In this document: positions 46,783 to 55,507 of the stretch, in pieces
How positions within the stretch are numbered: position 1 is the stretch's first letter
Layout: each line of letters opens with the position of its first letter
NCBI RefSeq assembly: GCF_001427635.1
Contig: NZ_LMHA01000001.1
Location: 1,448,319 to 1,512,318 of the forward strand
DNA from: Pseudoxanthomonas sp. Root65
GTDB lineage: Bacteria; Pseudomonadota; Gammaproteobacteria; Xanthomonadales; Xanthomonadaceae
Length of the DNA stretch: 64,000 nt
Direction of reading: 5' to 3'
Notes under the pieces: model-generated
What the model was told of the DNA's origin: nothing
Database searches by the model: none
What the model saw: the letters and a program-made list of their open reading frames with translations, nothing else
Translations under genes and position numbers: made by a program

Positions 46783-46989
46783 GTGGAAATCGACAACCCC
46801 GCCGACATCGCCGAGAAGATCGCCGCACTCAGGACCGAGCACCGTGACCTGGACGACGCCATCGTGCGCCTGGTGGAGGACGGGGATGCCGACGAGGTGG
46901 CCATCAAGCGGCTGAAGAAGCGCAAGCTGTGGCTGAAGGACTGCATCGCGCGGCTGGAGAGCGCGCTGATCCCGGACGAACCGGCCTGA
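46783..46989 (+). CDS. YdcH-like DUF465 protein
   Basis: 68 residues, a typical DUF465 length. It is a predicted helical hairpin: one helix ADIAEKIAALRTEHRDLDDA, a short acidic loop (EDGDADE), then IKRLKKRKLWLKDCIARLE. These small basic-ended coiled-coil proteins are widespread and uncharacterised. The GTG at 46783 is preferred because it begins the conserved helix; an ATG 36 bases upstream would add a non-conserved tail. Confidence 0.82.
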   Translation: MEIDNPADIAEKIAALRTEHRDLDDAIVRLVEDGDADEVAIKRLKKRKLWLKDCIARLESALIPDEPA

Positions 46990-47140
46990 CGCCACGGCGT
47001 CGCTCCGGCCGGACGGTCGAAGCTCGAATCTGACGCTGGGCGTCACCCGCGGCGGTGCGATTGCCGTCCATCGCGCCCATCGCGAGCGTCGGAACGCCGC
47101 ATGGCGGCCGTTTCCGGCCCGCACGCGGTCTTGCGCGCAG

Positions 47141-47157
47141 TTGGCCCGATGCTTGCT
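47141..47157 (+). promoter_or_regulatory. Sigma-54 (RpoN) -24/-12 promoter
   Basis: TTGGCCCG-ATGC-TTGCT matches the RpoN consensus TTGGCACG-N4-TTGCT at all but one position, with GG at 47143 and GC at 47155, the required 12-base step. The predicted start is near 47168, about 100 bases before the acyltransferase ATG. GC-rich inverted words upstream (around 47090-47120) could hold an activator site. Confidence 0.65.
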
Positions 47158-47268
47158 TCATAGCCGGGTGTGGGGATTTCCCCGACCGACTGACCGTCTG
47201 CCGTCCTGCCGGCGCCGCGGTTCCCAACGACAAGCCGTTGCGCTGACGCGCGGTGGCGAGGGAGTGGC

Positions 47269-47988
47269 ATGGAGCAGGACAAGCCGTTCAACCACCGGAT
47301 GCCGGTGTCCGCCCGCGAGGCGCGGATCGCCTCGGCGTCGGCCGACGCGGCGCTGGCCGGCATTGGGCTGCGGATGCTGCGCATCCTGCCAGGCGAGCCG
47401 CTCGGCGATGTGCCGCGCCTGCGTCGTGAAGTGTATTTCTACGAACAGGGCCAGTTCGGCGACCGCAGCCGGCGCGTCACCGACGGCCTGGATGCGTGCG
47501 GCACCACGCTGGCGGTGGAGAAGGGCACGCAGGCGATCGCCACGCTGCGGCTGCACGACTTCTCGTCGCTGGCGGTGCAGGTGGAGTACGGCAGCCTGTT
47601 CCAGATCGACGACTTCGCACGCACCTGGCCGCTGTCGCAGGTGGCGGTGGGCACGCGCTTCGCCGTGCAGGCCGACCAGCGCAACAAGCCGGTGGTGGAC
47701 CGGCTGATGGAAGAGGTCTACCGCTGGGCGCAGGAATCGCGCATCCAGTTCTGCCTGATCGCCTGCGAGCCGTTCCTGCATGGCGTGTTCGAGCACTACG
47801 GCTTCCGCGAATACCTGCCGCCGGCGATCCTGCCCGGCGGCGTGGACCTGCTGCGCATGGTGCTGGTGATGGAGGACGAGCCCTACCTGTCCGAATGCGG
47901 CTCGCCGCTGCACCGACTGATCCGCGAGCCCGCGCGCGCGCTGCCTGCGAAAGCGTGGTTGACGCGGTCGTTCCACGCCATGACCTGA
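47269..47988 (+). CDS. GNAT-fold N-acyltransferase, autoinducer-synthase/FeeM-like
   Basis: 239 residues. The core (about residues 40-205) resembles the acyltransferases related to N-acyl amino acid synthase FeeM and LuxI: RLRREVYFYEQGQFGD, then VTDGLDACGTTLAVEKG, the WPLSQVAVGTRFAV strand, and EVYRWAQESRIQFCLIACEP with FEHYGFREYLPP. LuxI-type Arg/Phe/Trp signatures are not clearly conserved, so it is more likely an N-acyl amino acid or acyl-transfer enzyme than a homoserine lactone synthase. GGGAGTGG before the ATG is a Shine-Dalgarno. A sigma-54 promoter lies upstream, and a LuxR-type regulator gene faces it 13 bases away. Confidence 0.75.
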   Translation: MEQDKPFNHRMPVSAREARIASASADAALAGIGLRMLRILPGEPLGDVPRLRREVYFYEQGQFGDRSRRVTDGLDACGTTLAVEKGTQAIATLRLHDFSSLAVQVEYGSLFQIDDFARTWPLSQVAVGTRFAVQADQRNKPVVDRLMEEVYRWAQESRIQFCLIACEPFLHGVFEHYGFREYLPPAILPGGVDLLRMVLVMEDEPYLSECGSPLHRLIREPARALPAKAWLTRSFHAMT

Positions 47989-48000
47989 GCCGGAACGGCC

Positions 48001-49119
48001 TCAGCAGACCGCGTTGAGGGCGCCCAGCAGGCGGACCAGTGCGGGCTGACTGCGTTCGCCGGTCTTGTCGAACACCACTTTCAGCCGCGTCTGCGCGGTG
48101 GATATCGCCACGCCGCAATCCTGTGCCGCCAGACCCAGGTCAGCGTGCTGCAGTAGCGCCACTGCCAGCCGGCGTTCGGACTCTGTCAGGCCGAACAGAT
48201 GCTGCAGGGCGTGCTCCATGCGTGCCGGGTTGGCCGCAGCGCCGGGTTGCGCGAAGACCAGCAGCGCCGCATCGCCAGCGAGCAGCGGCGGAGCAAGCGG
48301 ATGCGCGGTGATCGCCAGCGCACCGATGCCGGGCGCCTGCACTACCAGCTTCTCCACATCCCCAACGCGGCCATCCGTTCGCGCCAGCGTGGCGCGCGCG
48401 AGCAACTGCTGCAAGGCGGCGTCCTGCCAACCAGGTGCTGACAGTCGGCCCGACACGCGATGCAGCACGCCCAGGCCGAGCAGGCGTTCCCCGGCGGCAT
48501 TGGCCCGCAACACCTGGCGATTGGCGGACAGGGTGAACACCGCCATCGGCGCCTGTTCCAGTGCCACCTCCAGCGAGTCCACGCGCTGCTGCAGCAGGTC
48601 GAGGCGCCGCATGATGGCGTAGGCATTCACCCAGTGGGGCACCACACGCTTGAACAAGCCGAGTTCATCCTCGTTGAACAGGCGATGGCGGTCGTCGCGG
48701 CAGATCGACAGGGTGATGGAGTTGGCGCCGTCGTAGTGACCCACCGCCGCCACCTGCTGCTCCACGCCGAACTGCCGGTAATAGGCGTTGTAGACGTCGG
48801 TGCGGCGCATCTGCGCGTTGGGCAACAGGTCTTCGGTATTGAACACGCGGCCGGTGGCGAGGTGCGGTGTCGCACGGCTGATCCAGGGGTCGATGTTGAG
48901 GTCGAGCGACTGCAGCTCCATTGCCACCTGCCGGGGATCGACGCCGGCCACGCGCGCCACGCTGCCGCGACCACATTGCACGTCGTGCCCCAGAATGGCG
49001 GTGATGTGGCTGCCCGTGGACTGCCCGAGCAGGAGGTTGAAGTCGTCCAGCCGGTCCGGGTCCAGGATCGACTCGTACAGCGGCTCGAGCACGCGCGCGA
49101 GGGCGTGGTCGTCGTTCAT
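48001..49119 (-). CDS. LuxR-type transcriptional regulator with PAS-like sensor
   Basis: 372 residues. The C-terminal HTH (about residues 310-370) follows the LuxR pattern: LTESERRLAVALLQHADLGL, a recognition helix STAQTRLKVVFDKTG, then ALVRLLGAL. The sensor half includes a PAS-like segment (about residues 185-300, APMAVFTLSANRQVLRANAA) and an N-terminal segment lacking autoinducer-binding Trp/Tyr signatures. AGGGGG stands before the ATG at 49119. It is tail-to-tail with the acyltransferase. Its target is unknown. Confidence 0.85.
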   Translation of the reverse strand: MNDDHALARVLEPLYESILDPDRLDDFNLLLGQSTGSHITAILGHDVQCGRGSVARVAGVDPRQVAMELQSLDLNIDPWISRATPHLATGRVFNTEDLLPNAQMRRTDVYNAYYRQFGVEQQVAAVGHYDGANSITLSICRDDRHRLFNEDELGLFKRVVPHWVNAYAIMRRLDLLQQRVDSLEVALEQAPMAVFTLSANRQVLRANAAGERLLGLGVLHRVSGRLSAPGWQDAALQQLLARATLARTDGRVGDVEKLVVQAPGIGALAITAHPLAPPLLAGDAALLVFAQPGAAANPARMEHALQHLFGLTESERRLAVALLQHADLGLAAQDCGVAISTAQTRLKVVFDKTGERSQPALVRLLGALNAVC

Positions 49120-49442
49120 CGGATGCCCCCTGTGGTGGTGCGCGGATCGCGTCCGGCCCATCTTCACCGCAGTTAATTACGAAATGCGCCCGAACACAAG
49201 CCGAATCGCGCCCTTGCGTCAAGTCCGGAACGGGAGTGCGCGCTTCTGTCGCAGGTCGCTATCGTTCCCCGAAGGGGCGTGATCGCCGCATGCGGCGGAT
49301 CGCACGGAGCCATGGGGAGATGGCGACCGGGGGATGCGCGGACTCAAGGAAGACGAGGGAAGTGCCGATAAGGCTGCGAGGGAATGCGCCATGGCACCGC
49401 GTGGCGCCAATGCACCCCGACCGTCCCGTCCGGAATCCGATC
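49120..49442. other. 323-bp divergent intergenic region
   Basis: This lies between the LuxR-type gene and the exported-protein cluster. On the minus strand TAATTA near 49175 could be the regulator's -10. No clear promoter for the plus-strand cluster, no terminator and no convincing small gene was seen. Upstream ATGs at 49311 and 49391 give no conserved-looking peptide. Confidence 0.5.
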
Positions 49443-51416
49443 ATGCCGCTGCTCCGCGCCCTCGTCGTCCTCGCCTGCCTGACCATCGGCCTGCCCTTCG
49501 CTCACGCGCAGGACGGGGCGCCGGATATACCCGCTGTCGACGCCGCCGCATGGGGCCCCTACGCTCGGCTGCTGGAGCGCAGCTGGCAACTCGGCGAAGG
49601 CTATCGCGTGACTTGGGAATGGTTGTCGCCTGGCCAGGAACTCCGCGAGCAGTGGATCAATCCGCACGACGGCAAGGTGGTCCAGACCAACGTCATCCGA
49701 CCGGGCGACACGCCAGGCCGACTCCAGCTGACCTCGTCGTTGCTCGGCATGAATCTGAAGTGGCAGGGGCGCGTCGCTTCAGCGGATGAAGTGGTCTGGG
49801 CGCGCGAGGGCATGGTCAAGCTGCCGTACCGACTGCGCTTCGCTGACGACGGCCAGGTGCTGTACGAGGGCGTCAAGCTCAAGGACGAGCTGGTGACGGA
49901 CGTGAAGTACATGCACGTGATGAAGCCGATGGCGCTGGACGCCGCGGCTCCGGCGGTCGTGGCGGTCGCGATGACCGCCGACGCTCCGCTTGGCACCACG
50001 GACGCGCCGGTGACCGCAGCAGGCGTCGAAGCGCCCGCGTCCCCCACCACATTCGCGCAGGCGGACGCGCCGCTGCAGACGCCTATGCTGGCTTCAGAGC
50101 AGATCATCACCGGCCTGGGACCGCTGTCGGCGTTTGCGGGACAAACGTTCACGTGGTGCACCCCCTCCCAGGTCGGCGGCAAGAACTGCTACATCCGCTT
50201 CATCGAAACAGGCGACGGCCTCCAGATCTGCTTCTTCCCGGCGGACTTCAGCACCAGCTGCGAATTCACTTACGCGGCCATGCCTTCCGACAAGAAACCG
50301 GGCGAACTGAAGCTGACGAACGTGACCTCCCGGAAAGGGGAGTACTACGTCAGCACGGGTGCGCGCTGGAAGGAGAGCGGTCAGGTGCTCGAGTTCACTA
50401 CGCGCAAGAAGTACTACGAGAGCCTGCTGACGGAAGCCATCAAGCTGACCATGGCGCCGCACACAGGCTGGGTGAGCAACGCCGATTTCTGGGTGGCGCG
50501 CGACGGGACACTGAGGTGGCGCAGCTACGGCTGGACGGCAGGCATGCTGGGCGGCAAGTCCGACGCCTACGACACGACCTACGAGCTGAAGCCGGTGACA
50601 CCGGCGCTTGTACAGGAGTACAGCACCATCTACGCCAGTTGGAAGGTCCAGGGTGACTACCAGCGCCAGATCGATGCCCAGCGCCGTCGTGAAGAGGAGG
50701 CGCAGCGCGAGGCGAACTTCGCCGCGTTCATGGGCGGTCTCAATGCGGTGGCGACTACCGTCCAGCAGGACATGGCCGAGGTCGACCGCGCCAACCAACG
50801 TGTCGCCGATGCACGCCGCGCGATGGAAGAAGCGCAGGCGCGGGAGCAGGCGCGCCAGCAGGCCGAGCAGGCGGAACAGCTGCGCGCGCGACAGCAAGCG
50901 CAGCAGAGCGCCCTCGCACAGCAGCAGACCAATGCGCAGGTCGCCGAGCAGGCGCGACAACAGGCGGCGCGCGAGGCCGAGCAGCGGCGCGTAGCGCAAC
51001 AGCAGGTTGCCGACCAGGCACGCAGGAAGCAGAAGGAAGAAGCCGAGCGCAAGCGCCAGGCCGCCGCGCAGAAGCTGGCCGAAGACCAGGCGCGGCAGCG
51101 CCAGCAACAGGAATGGCAACAGAGCCTGCTGCAGGCCCGCAACAGCCTGCGCCTGCGCGCCGACATCTGCCTCGGCGGCAGCGGCCGCTATTACGTCATC
51201 GGCCCGAAGACCAGCGTCAAAGGCTGCGCGACCGTGCATTACGAGGCCCGCTGCACGGGAACCCCCCAGGGCGCCGGCGTGCAGGGCACCCAGCACAACT
51301 ACATCGGCGGCAGCTGCATGGGCGTGGGTGACGCGATCGCCATCCCCGGTTCGCCGTTGTCGTGCCCGGTCGAGCAGGTGATCGTGCGCGTGACAGACGT
51401 GACGGGGTGCCAGTGA
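49443..51416 (+). CDS. Exported protein with beta-rich halves, Gln/Ala coiled coil and Cys-rich C terminus
   Basis: 657 residues. The signal peptide is MPLLRALVVLACLTIGLPFAHA. Two similar beta-rich regions (about residues 30-155 and 220-400) carry GYRVTWEWLSPGQELREQW-like and GKNCYIRFIETGDGLQICFF-like blocks. A long Gln/Arg/Glu/Ala coiled coil runs from about 410 to 570. The last 90 residues contain six Cys and look like a small disulfide-bonded domain (ADICLGGSGRYYVIGPKTSV). The protein is not recognised. It is first in a run of six co-directional exported genes. Confidence 0.75.
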   Translation: MPLLRALVVLACLTIGLPFAHAQDGAPDIPAVDAAAWGPYARLLERSWQLGEGYRVTWEWLSPGQELREQWINPHDGKVVQTNVIRPGDTPGRLQLTSSLLGMNLKWQGRVASADEVVWAREGMVKLPYRLRFADDGQVLYEGVKLKDELVTDVKYMHVMKPMALDAAAPAVVAVAMTADAPLGTTDAPVTAAGVEAPASPTTFAQADAPLQTPMLASEQIITGLGPLSAFAGQTFTWCTPSQVGGKNCYIRFIETGDGLQICFFPADFSTSCEFTYAAMPSDKKPGELKLTNVTSRKGEYYVSTGARWKESGQVLEFTTRKKYYESLLTEAIKLTMAPHTGWVSNADFWVARDGTLRWRSYGWTAGMLGGKSDAYDTTYELKPVTPALVQEYSTIYASWKVQGDYQRQIDAQRRREEEAQREANFAAFMGGLNAVATTVQQDMAEVDRANQRVADARRAMEEAQAREQARQQAEQAEQLRARQQAQQSALAQQQTNAQVAEQARQQAAREAEQRRVAQQQVADQARRKQKEEAERKRQAAAQKLAEDQARQRQQQEWQQSLLQARNSLRLRADICLGGSGRYYVIGPKTSVKGCATVHYEARCTGTPQGAGVQGTQHNYIGGSCMGVGDAIAIPGSPLSCPVEQVIVRVTDVTGCQ

Positions 51417-51501
51417 GGACGACCACCGGCAACCCGTTTCGCGCATCCTCTTCGCCGTAGACCCACGTTCGCCACCGCCTTCAGCAAGGACTTTGCCCGT
51501 G

Positions 51502-52575
51502 ATGCCATTTCGCTGCGCCACCCGATCCCGCTCGAAAAGCGCGGGCGTGATACTGCTTGTCGTGCTGGCCGCCGCCGGTCGGACCGCAGATGCAGAGGAG
51601 AAGCCGCAATGGCTCCGTGCGGTCGAGGCGGCGAACGAACTAACGTACAAATGCTTCGGCGAAGAGAACGACGCCGACTGCAAGGCGATGATCGGCCATT
51701 ACGACAAAGCGATGGCCGCGCCGGACGCGGACAACGCGATCCGTCATGAGGTGTTCAAGCATCGGATGAATGCCATCGCCGCGCGTGGCGGCAACCTCGT
51801 CGAGGCGGGCGACATCGCACAAGCGCTGCCGCTGCTCCACGCAGGACACGCCGAGATGCGGACGCACCTCGACGGCGGAAAGCATGCGCACACGGTGATC
51901 GACAACCTGCGCCTGCAAGGCTGGTTCCTGGAGGCGTTGGTCGCGTCCGGCGACCTGGAGAATGCGGAAACGGTGGTGGACCTGCCACGACAGCTGGTGC
52001 CCCAGTACTACGAGCTGCTCGCCAAATCCAGCGGCAACGAAAGAACGATGTCGCTGATCACCGAAGGCGTGGTACGCAGCGAGGAACTGGAGACCAAGTA
52101 CGGCAACGCGCTGGCAGCACGCGCCGATGCATGGGGGAGCGACGCTCGCGCGAAGGTGGCGCGCGGCCGCGCCATCGTGGCGTACCGCAATGCACTGAAG
52201 TGGCTGGAGCGTGGCGATGCGGAGGGCTGGACCATGCCGTTCCAGGGTACCAACGCGATCCGTTTCGCGGAACTCAACAACGCGCTCGGCAAGGCATTGT
52301 TCGCGTCCGGTGATCGCAAGGGCGCGGTCGAGGCGCACAAACTCGCGTTTGTCGCCGCCAGCTGCAAGGGGTTCGACGACGGCTCGCTTCATGACTTCGA
52401 CAAGATCACCGCGGCCAGGCCGTGTCGGGAAGCGGTGGCCGGCTACATGGCGGCATCCGGCGAGACGCAGCGCCTCGCCAAGGACGCGGCGGAGACGATG
52501 TACCGGCAGCAGATGGAGTTGTACGGAAAAGACATCAGCGATCTGCTGCGCGCAGCGCCGAAGCAGGTGGATTGA
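51502..52575 (+). CDS. Exported helical-repeat protein
   Basis: 357 residues. A signal-like N terminus (SAGVILLVVLAAAGRTADA) is followed by helical, TPR-like repeats (AGDIAQALPLLHAGHAEMRT, NALGKALFASGDRKGAVEAH). Two Cys pairs are scattered. The start is uncertain: AAGGA lies 11 bases before the ATG at 51502, and a GTG directly precedes it. Function unknown; it probably belongs to the exported-protein run, 85 bases after the first member. Confidence 0.7.
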   Translation: MPFRCATRSRSKSAGVILLVVLAAAGRTADAEEKPQWLRAVEAANELTYKCFGEENDADCKAMIGHYDKAMAAPDADNAIRHEVFKHRMNAIAARGGNLVEAGDIAQALPLLHAGHAEMRTHLDGGKHAHTVIDNLRLQGWFLEALVASGDLENAETVVDLPRQLVPQYYELLAKSSGNERTMSLITEGVVRSEELETKYGNALAARADAWGSDARAKVARGRAIVAYRNALKWLERGDAEGWTMPFQGTNAIRFAELNNALGKALFASGDRKGAVEAHKLAFVAASCKGFDDGSLHDFDKITAARPCREAVAGYMAASGETQRLAKDAAETMYRQQMELYGKDISDLLRAAPKQVD

Positions 52576-52756
52576 GCGGGGTCGATCGGCGAGGCGTGCT
52601 CGCCGGATACCGCGTCTTCCAGGTAGACCTGTTCACTGGTGTGGCGCGATCAATGGCCAACGACGGATCTGGCGTCTGGCGCGACTTGCCCGGCGTTCGC
52701 AGAACATCAGCAAATATCAAGACGAGACAGCGCCCCAAGGGCGATAGGAAAACCGA

Positions 52757-53350
52757 ATGAGCATCGCCAAGAAGATCTGCGCTCTCGCCCTGCTGGTTGC
52801 CCCGTTCCAGGCCCATGCGCAACAGCAGACGGTGGAAGGCGCCCACCTGTTCCTCTCGAAAGTGGTCGAACAGGGCGCCACCACCTTCGAGATCGACAGC
52901 GGGAACGGCTGGAACAACATGAGCGCGGACAAGTCGTACTGCCGCTACTACAACTACGACACCGCATCCGGCATCAGGGCCGGCGAGTATGGCTGCAGTG
53001 ACTACAAGACGTCGACTCATATGGTTGCGGACTTCAAACTGACGTCGATCATCAAGTTGACGCGATGCGCCTCGCAGATCTCGACGCCTGAAGTCCACGC
53101 AAAGGAGATCGAAGTCAACGACGGCCCGAAGAACTACTGGGCCGTGCGTCTGCCTTACCGCAAGCCTTCGTACGGCATCGACTGGGACAAGGTGGCCGAG
53201 GTCAAGCAGGAAGGCAGCCGTGTGGTCGTACGCGGCATCAAGCCGGACATCCGCCTCGGCCTCGCTTCCGAAGCCCTGGCTATACGTGTGGCCTACGCGA
53301 TGGAGTTCCTTCGCACGGAATGCGACGCCACGTCGGGGACGGGGTTCTGA
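52757..53350 (+). CDS. Exported protein, paralogue A
   Basis: 197 residues with signal peptide MSIAKKICALALLVAPFQAHA. The mature part starts HLFLSKVVEQGATTFEIDSG and ends RVAYAMEFLRTECDATSGTG. The same layout and nearly the same ending occur in the gene at 54219, so they are paralogues. AGGA precedes the ATG. The stop and the next ATG overlap by one base (TGATG). No known family recognised. A 181-base gap with no clear promoter precedes it. Confidence 0.72.
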   Translation: MSIAKKICALALLVAPFQAHAQQQTVEGAHLFLSKVVEQGATTFEIDSGNGWNNMSADKSYCRYYNYDTASGIRAGEYGCSDYKTSTHMVADFKLTSIIKLTRCASQISTPEVHAKEIEVNDGPKNYWAVRLPYRKPSYGIDWDKVAEVKQEGSRVVVRGIKPDIRLGLASEALAIRVAYAMEFLRTECDATSGTGF

Positions 53351-54222
53351 TGCGCAAGGCTCTTTCCCGCGCATCTGCCAGGAACGGCGCATGGCTTGCG
53401 CTTGCGCTGTTGATGGCGCCGTGTTTGGCGCAGGCCCAGATTTCCATCGATGCTTCCTGTTTCACCAGCTCCCTTCGCGCCGAGGGGAGGACTGTCGACT
53501 TGGTGCGACACGGCGCCCCCGTCAGCTATCCGATCCCGACCGAAGAGTACAACGCGCGATATTGCGTCACCCGAGAGAAGTGCGTTGCCCTGGGCTACTG
53601 CAAACCTGCCTCGCCTGCAGAACAGGCAGCCGCCGACAAGCTCAACCCAGGCGCCGCAGCCGAGCGTGCGCGGCTTGAGCGAGAGCGCCGTCAAAAGGAG
53701 GCGCAGGCCGAACGCCAGCGCCAGGCCGCCGAGGCCGAGCGCAATCGCAAGGCGGCCGAAGTCGCCCGCGAAACCCGGCGCCTCGGCAGCCATCGCGAAG
53801 CGGAGGCGCGGCGGCTGGTGGAGATGCGCGAAGCGGCGGCGAAGGCACGCGGTGGTCCCGCGTCGCGTGCACGCCCTCCTGAAATCGCAGGGGAGCCGCG
53901 CAAGGTCTGCACCAGTGCGCCCCTCCGGACCACACTCACCTCAAGGTTCAAGGTGGCCGAAGGTGATGCCCGCGCAGACCTGGCGCGGGATGCGGCCAGC
54001 TTGTGCAGGAACAGCACGGGAGATGCCGCTTACAGCACGGAAGCGGTCTCCTGCGTGCGCGAGGACAGGTCGGCCTGGGCGCAGATGCCCGTCGCGCAGC
54101 TGGCCAAGCGACCGGCCAACGACCCGCCCAGGGTGGAGTTCAAGTGCTCAGCGCCCATCGTGTGCACCGCACCCAAGGAGACCTGCAAGACCGTGGGTAC
54201 CGTCCATAGCTCAGGCCAATGA
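53350..54222 (+). CDS. Exported protein with charged coiled coil, between the paralogues
   Basis: 290 residues starting at MRKALSRASARNGAWLALAL with a signal peptide ending in PCLAQA. Residues of about 100-175 form a strongly charged Arg/Glu/Ala coiled coil. The N-terminal and C-terminal parts each carry several Cys pairs (for example KCVALGYC and KVCTSAP). The 1-base and 4-base overlaps on both sides tie it to its neighbours. Function unknown. Confidence 0.72.
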   Translation: MRKALSRASARNGAWLALALLMAPCLAQAQISIDASCFTSSLRAEGRTVDLVRHGAPVSYPIPTEEYNARYCVTREKCVALGYCKPASPAEQAAADKLNPGAAAERARLERERRQKEAQAERQRQAAEAERNRKAAEVARETRRLGSHREAEARRLVEMREAAAKARGGPASRARPPEIAGEPRKVCTSAPLRTTLTSRFKVAEGDARADLARDAASLCRNSTGDAAYSTEAVSCVREDRSAWAQMPVAQLAKRPANDPPRVEFKCSAPIVCTAPKETCKTVGTVHSSGQ

Positions 54223-54920
54223 GGGGCCATGTCATGAAACGGGAAAACATCACCCAACCCGATCCGTCCGCATCGAACAGGCGGTTTGTCCGCGGCGGCA
54301 TGCTGCTTGCGATGTTGTGCTCGCCGCTTGCGGTGCATGCACAGGCCGAGCAGACACCCGCAGGTGCGCAGGATTTTCTCGGCAAGGTGCTGGCACAGGG
54401 CACATCATCGTTGAACGTCAATACCAGCAAGGGATGGAACCGTGTGGGTGCCGCAGAGGCCGAACGCTGCATGTGGCAGGAGGAGTTTGGCGGCTTCTTT
54501 GCAGGGATGCAGCGCGTGTGGAAATGTACCGGCAGAACCATGCCGGGCTTCCTGTCCGACGACGACGCCACCATGTGGGTCGCCATTGGCGCGTGGACGC
54601 CACGTGGTGCGAGCGCGGACGGCGAGTGCAGGACACGCGTGCAGGTGGACAAGAAGGGTTCGGTGATGCGCCAGTTCAAGGGGCGCTATGACCGGAAGGC
54701 GGCTGAATTCACCGCATGGTCGGGTCCCCAGAGCGGTCCTTTCGTCATCGACTGGACGAAGGCGGCGGGTACGACCTCCACTGGCCGTGAGGTCCACTTG
54801 AAGGGCGTCACCCCGGGCATGTCCTTCGTGTTGCCGTCCGAGGACATGGCGGTGCGCGTGGCGTATGCGATGGAGTTCCTGCGCATGCACTGCGACGCGA
54901 CCGCGAGCACCGGATTCTGA
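54219..54920 (+). CDS. Exported protein, paralogue B
   Basis: 233 residues. A longer N terminus with KRENITQPDPSASNRR precedes a signal-like helix (GGMLLAMLCSPLAVHAQ). The mature part has DFLGKVLAQGTSSLNVNTSK and ends RVAYAMEFLRMHCDATASTG, matching paralogue A at both ends. The middle has a CMWQEEFGG motif absent from A. The ATG overlaps the previous stop (ATGA); an ATG at 54234 is also possible. Function unknown. Confidence 0.72.
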   Translation: MRGHVMKRENITQPDPSASNRRFVRGGMLLAMLCSPLAVHAQAEQTPAGAQDFLGKVLAQGTSSLNVNTSKGWNRVGAAEAERCMWQEEFGGFFAGMQRVWKCTGRTMPGFLSDDDATMWVAIGAWTPRGASADGECRTRVQVDKKGSVMRQFKGRYDRKAAEFTAWSGPQSGPFVIDWTKAAGTTSTGREVHLKGVTPGMSFVLPSEDMAVRVAYAMEFLRMHCDATASTGF

Positions 54921-54925
54921 CGCCA

Positions 54926-55489
54926 ATGATAAACCGCGCGCGCGTCGCCTTCGTCGTTGCTCTCACCTGCGCGAGCGGCATCGTCCGTGCCGACTCGTGG
55001 GTGCCGCCCAGCGTGAGGGTTGAAGCCAGCGAATCCGGCGAATACCTAGTGCGCATGGAACCTGGCCGGCGTGGACAGCAAGGGTCACGCGCGGTGATCT
55101 ATCGCCACGATACCGCGGCCGACAGCTACCAGAAGCGACTGGTATACGCACTCCCCCATCCGGTATCGCCGGTCGACATCCTGCTGACGGACGACGGCAT
55201 GCTGGTGACCCTCGACGAATGGGCGCAGATGGGACGCGGTACCGTCATCACCGTGCACGGTGCCGACGGCAAGACGACACATCGCTACACGTTGCCGAAG
55301 CTGCTGGGCGACAAGGCCGCCGCTGCCGCACCTTCCACCGTCAGTTCCACCTGGTGGCGCTGTGGCAAGCCTTCACTGATCGGCGGAGGGCACGTGTTGC
55401 GCGTGATCACCTACGACGAAGGCGAATTGCGCGTGGACCTGCGCGACGGCACCGTCGACCACGAGCCCGGCAACGGCCGCTGCCAGTAG
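54926..55489 (+). CDS. Exported beta-rich protein
   Basis: 187 residues with signal peptide MINRARVAFVVALTCASGIVRA. The mature part alternates short strands (GEYLVRMEPGRRG, VDILLTDDGMLVTLDEW) reminiscent of one or two beta-propeller blades. Two Cys occur near the C terminus. It starts 5 bases after paralogue B and ends 18 bases before the convergent plsB. Not recognised. Confidence 0.68.
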   Translation: MINRARVAFVVALTCASGIVRADSWVPPSVRVEASESGEYLVRMEPGRRGQQGSRAVIYRHDTAADSYQKRLVYALPHPVSPVDILLTDDGMLVTLDEWAQMGRGTVITVHGADGKTTHRYTLPKLLGDKAAAAAPSTVSSTWWRCGKPSLIGGGHVLRVITYDEGELRVDLRDGTVDHEPGNGRCQ

Positions 55490-55507
55490 GCAGCGACACG
55501 CGGCGAC

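Noticed and set aside
47269..47988. Classical LuxI homoserine lactone synthase
   Set aside because: The conserved Arg/Phe/Trp and Glu/Asp pattern of LuxI is not clear, and the adjacent LuxR-type protein lacks an autoinducer-binding domain.
49311..49442. N-terminal extension of the exported protein using upstream in-frame codons
   Set aside because: The extension is Arg/Pro-rich and would bury the clear signal peptide that starts at 49443.
52677..52690. Second sigma-54-like word TGGCGCGACTTGC before paralogue A
   Set aside because: GG and GC are 10 bases apart instead of 12, so RpoN would not recognise it.
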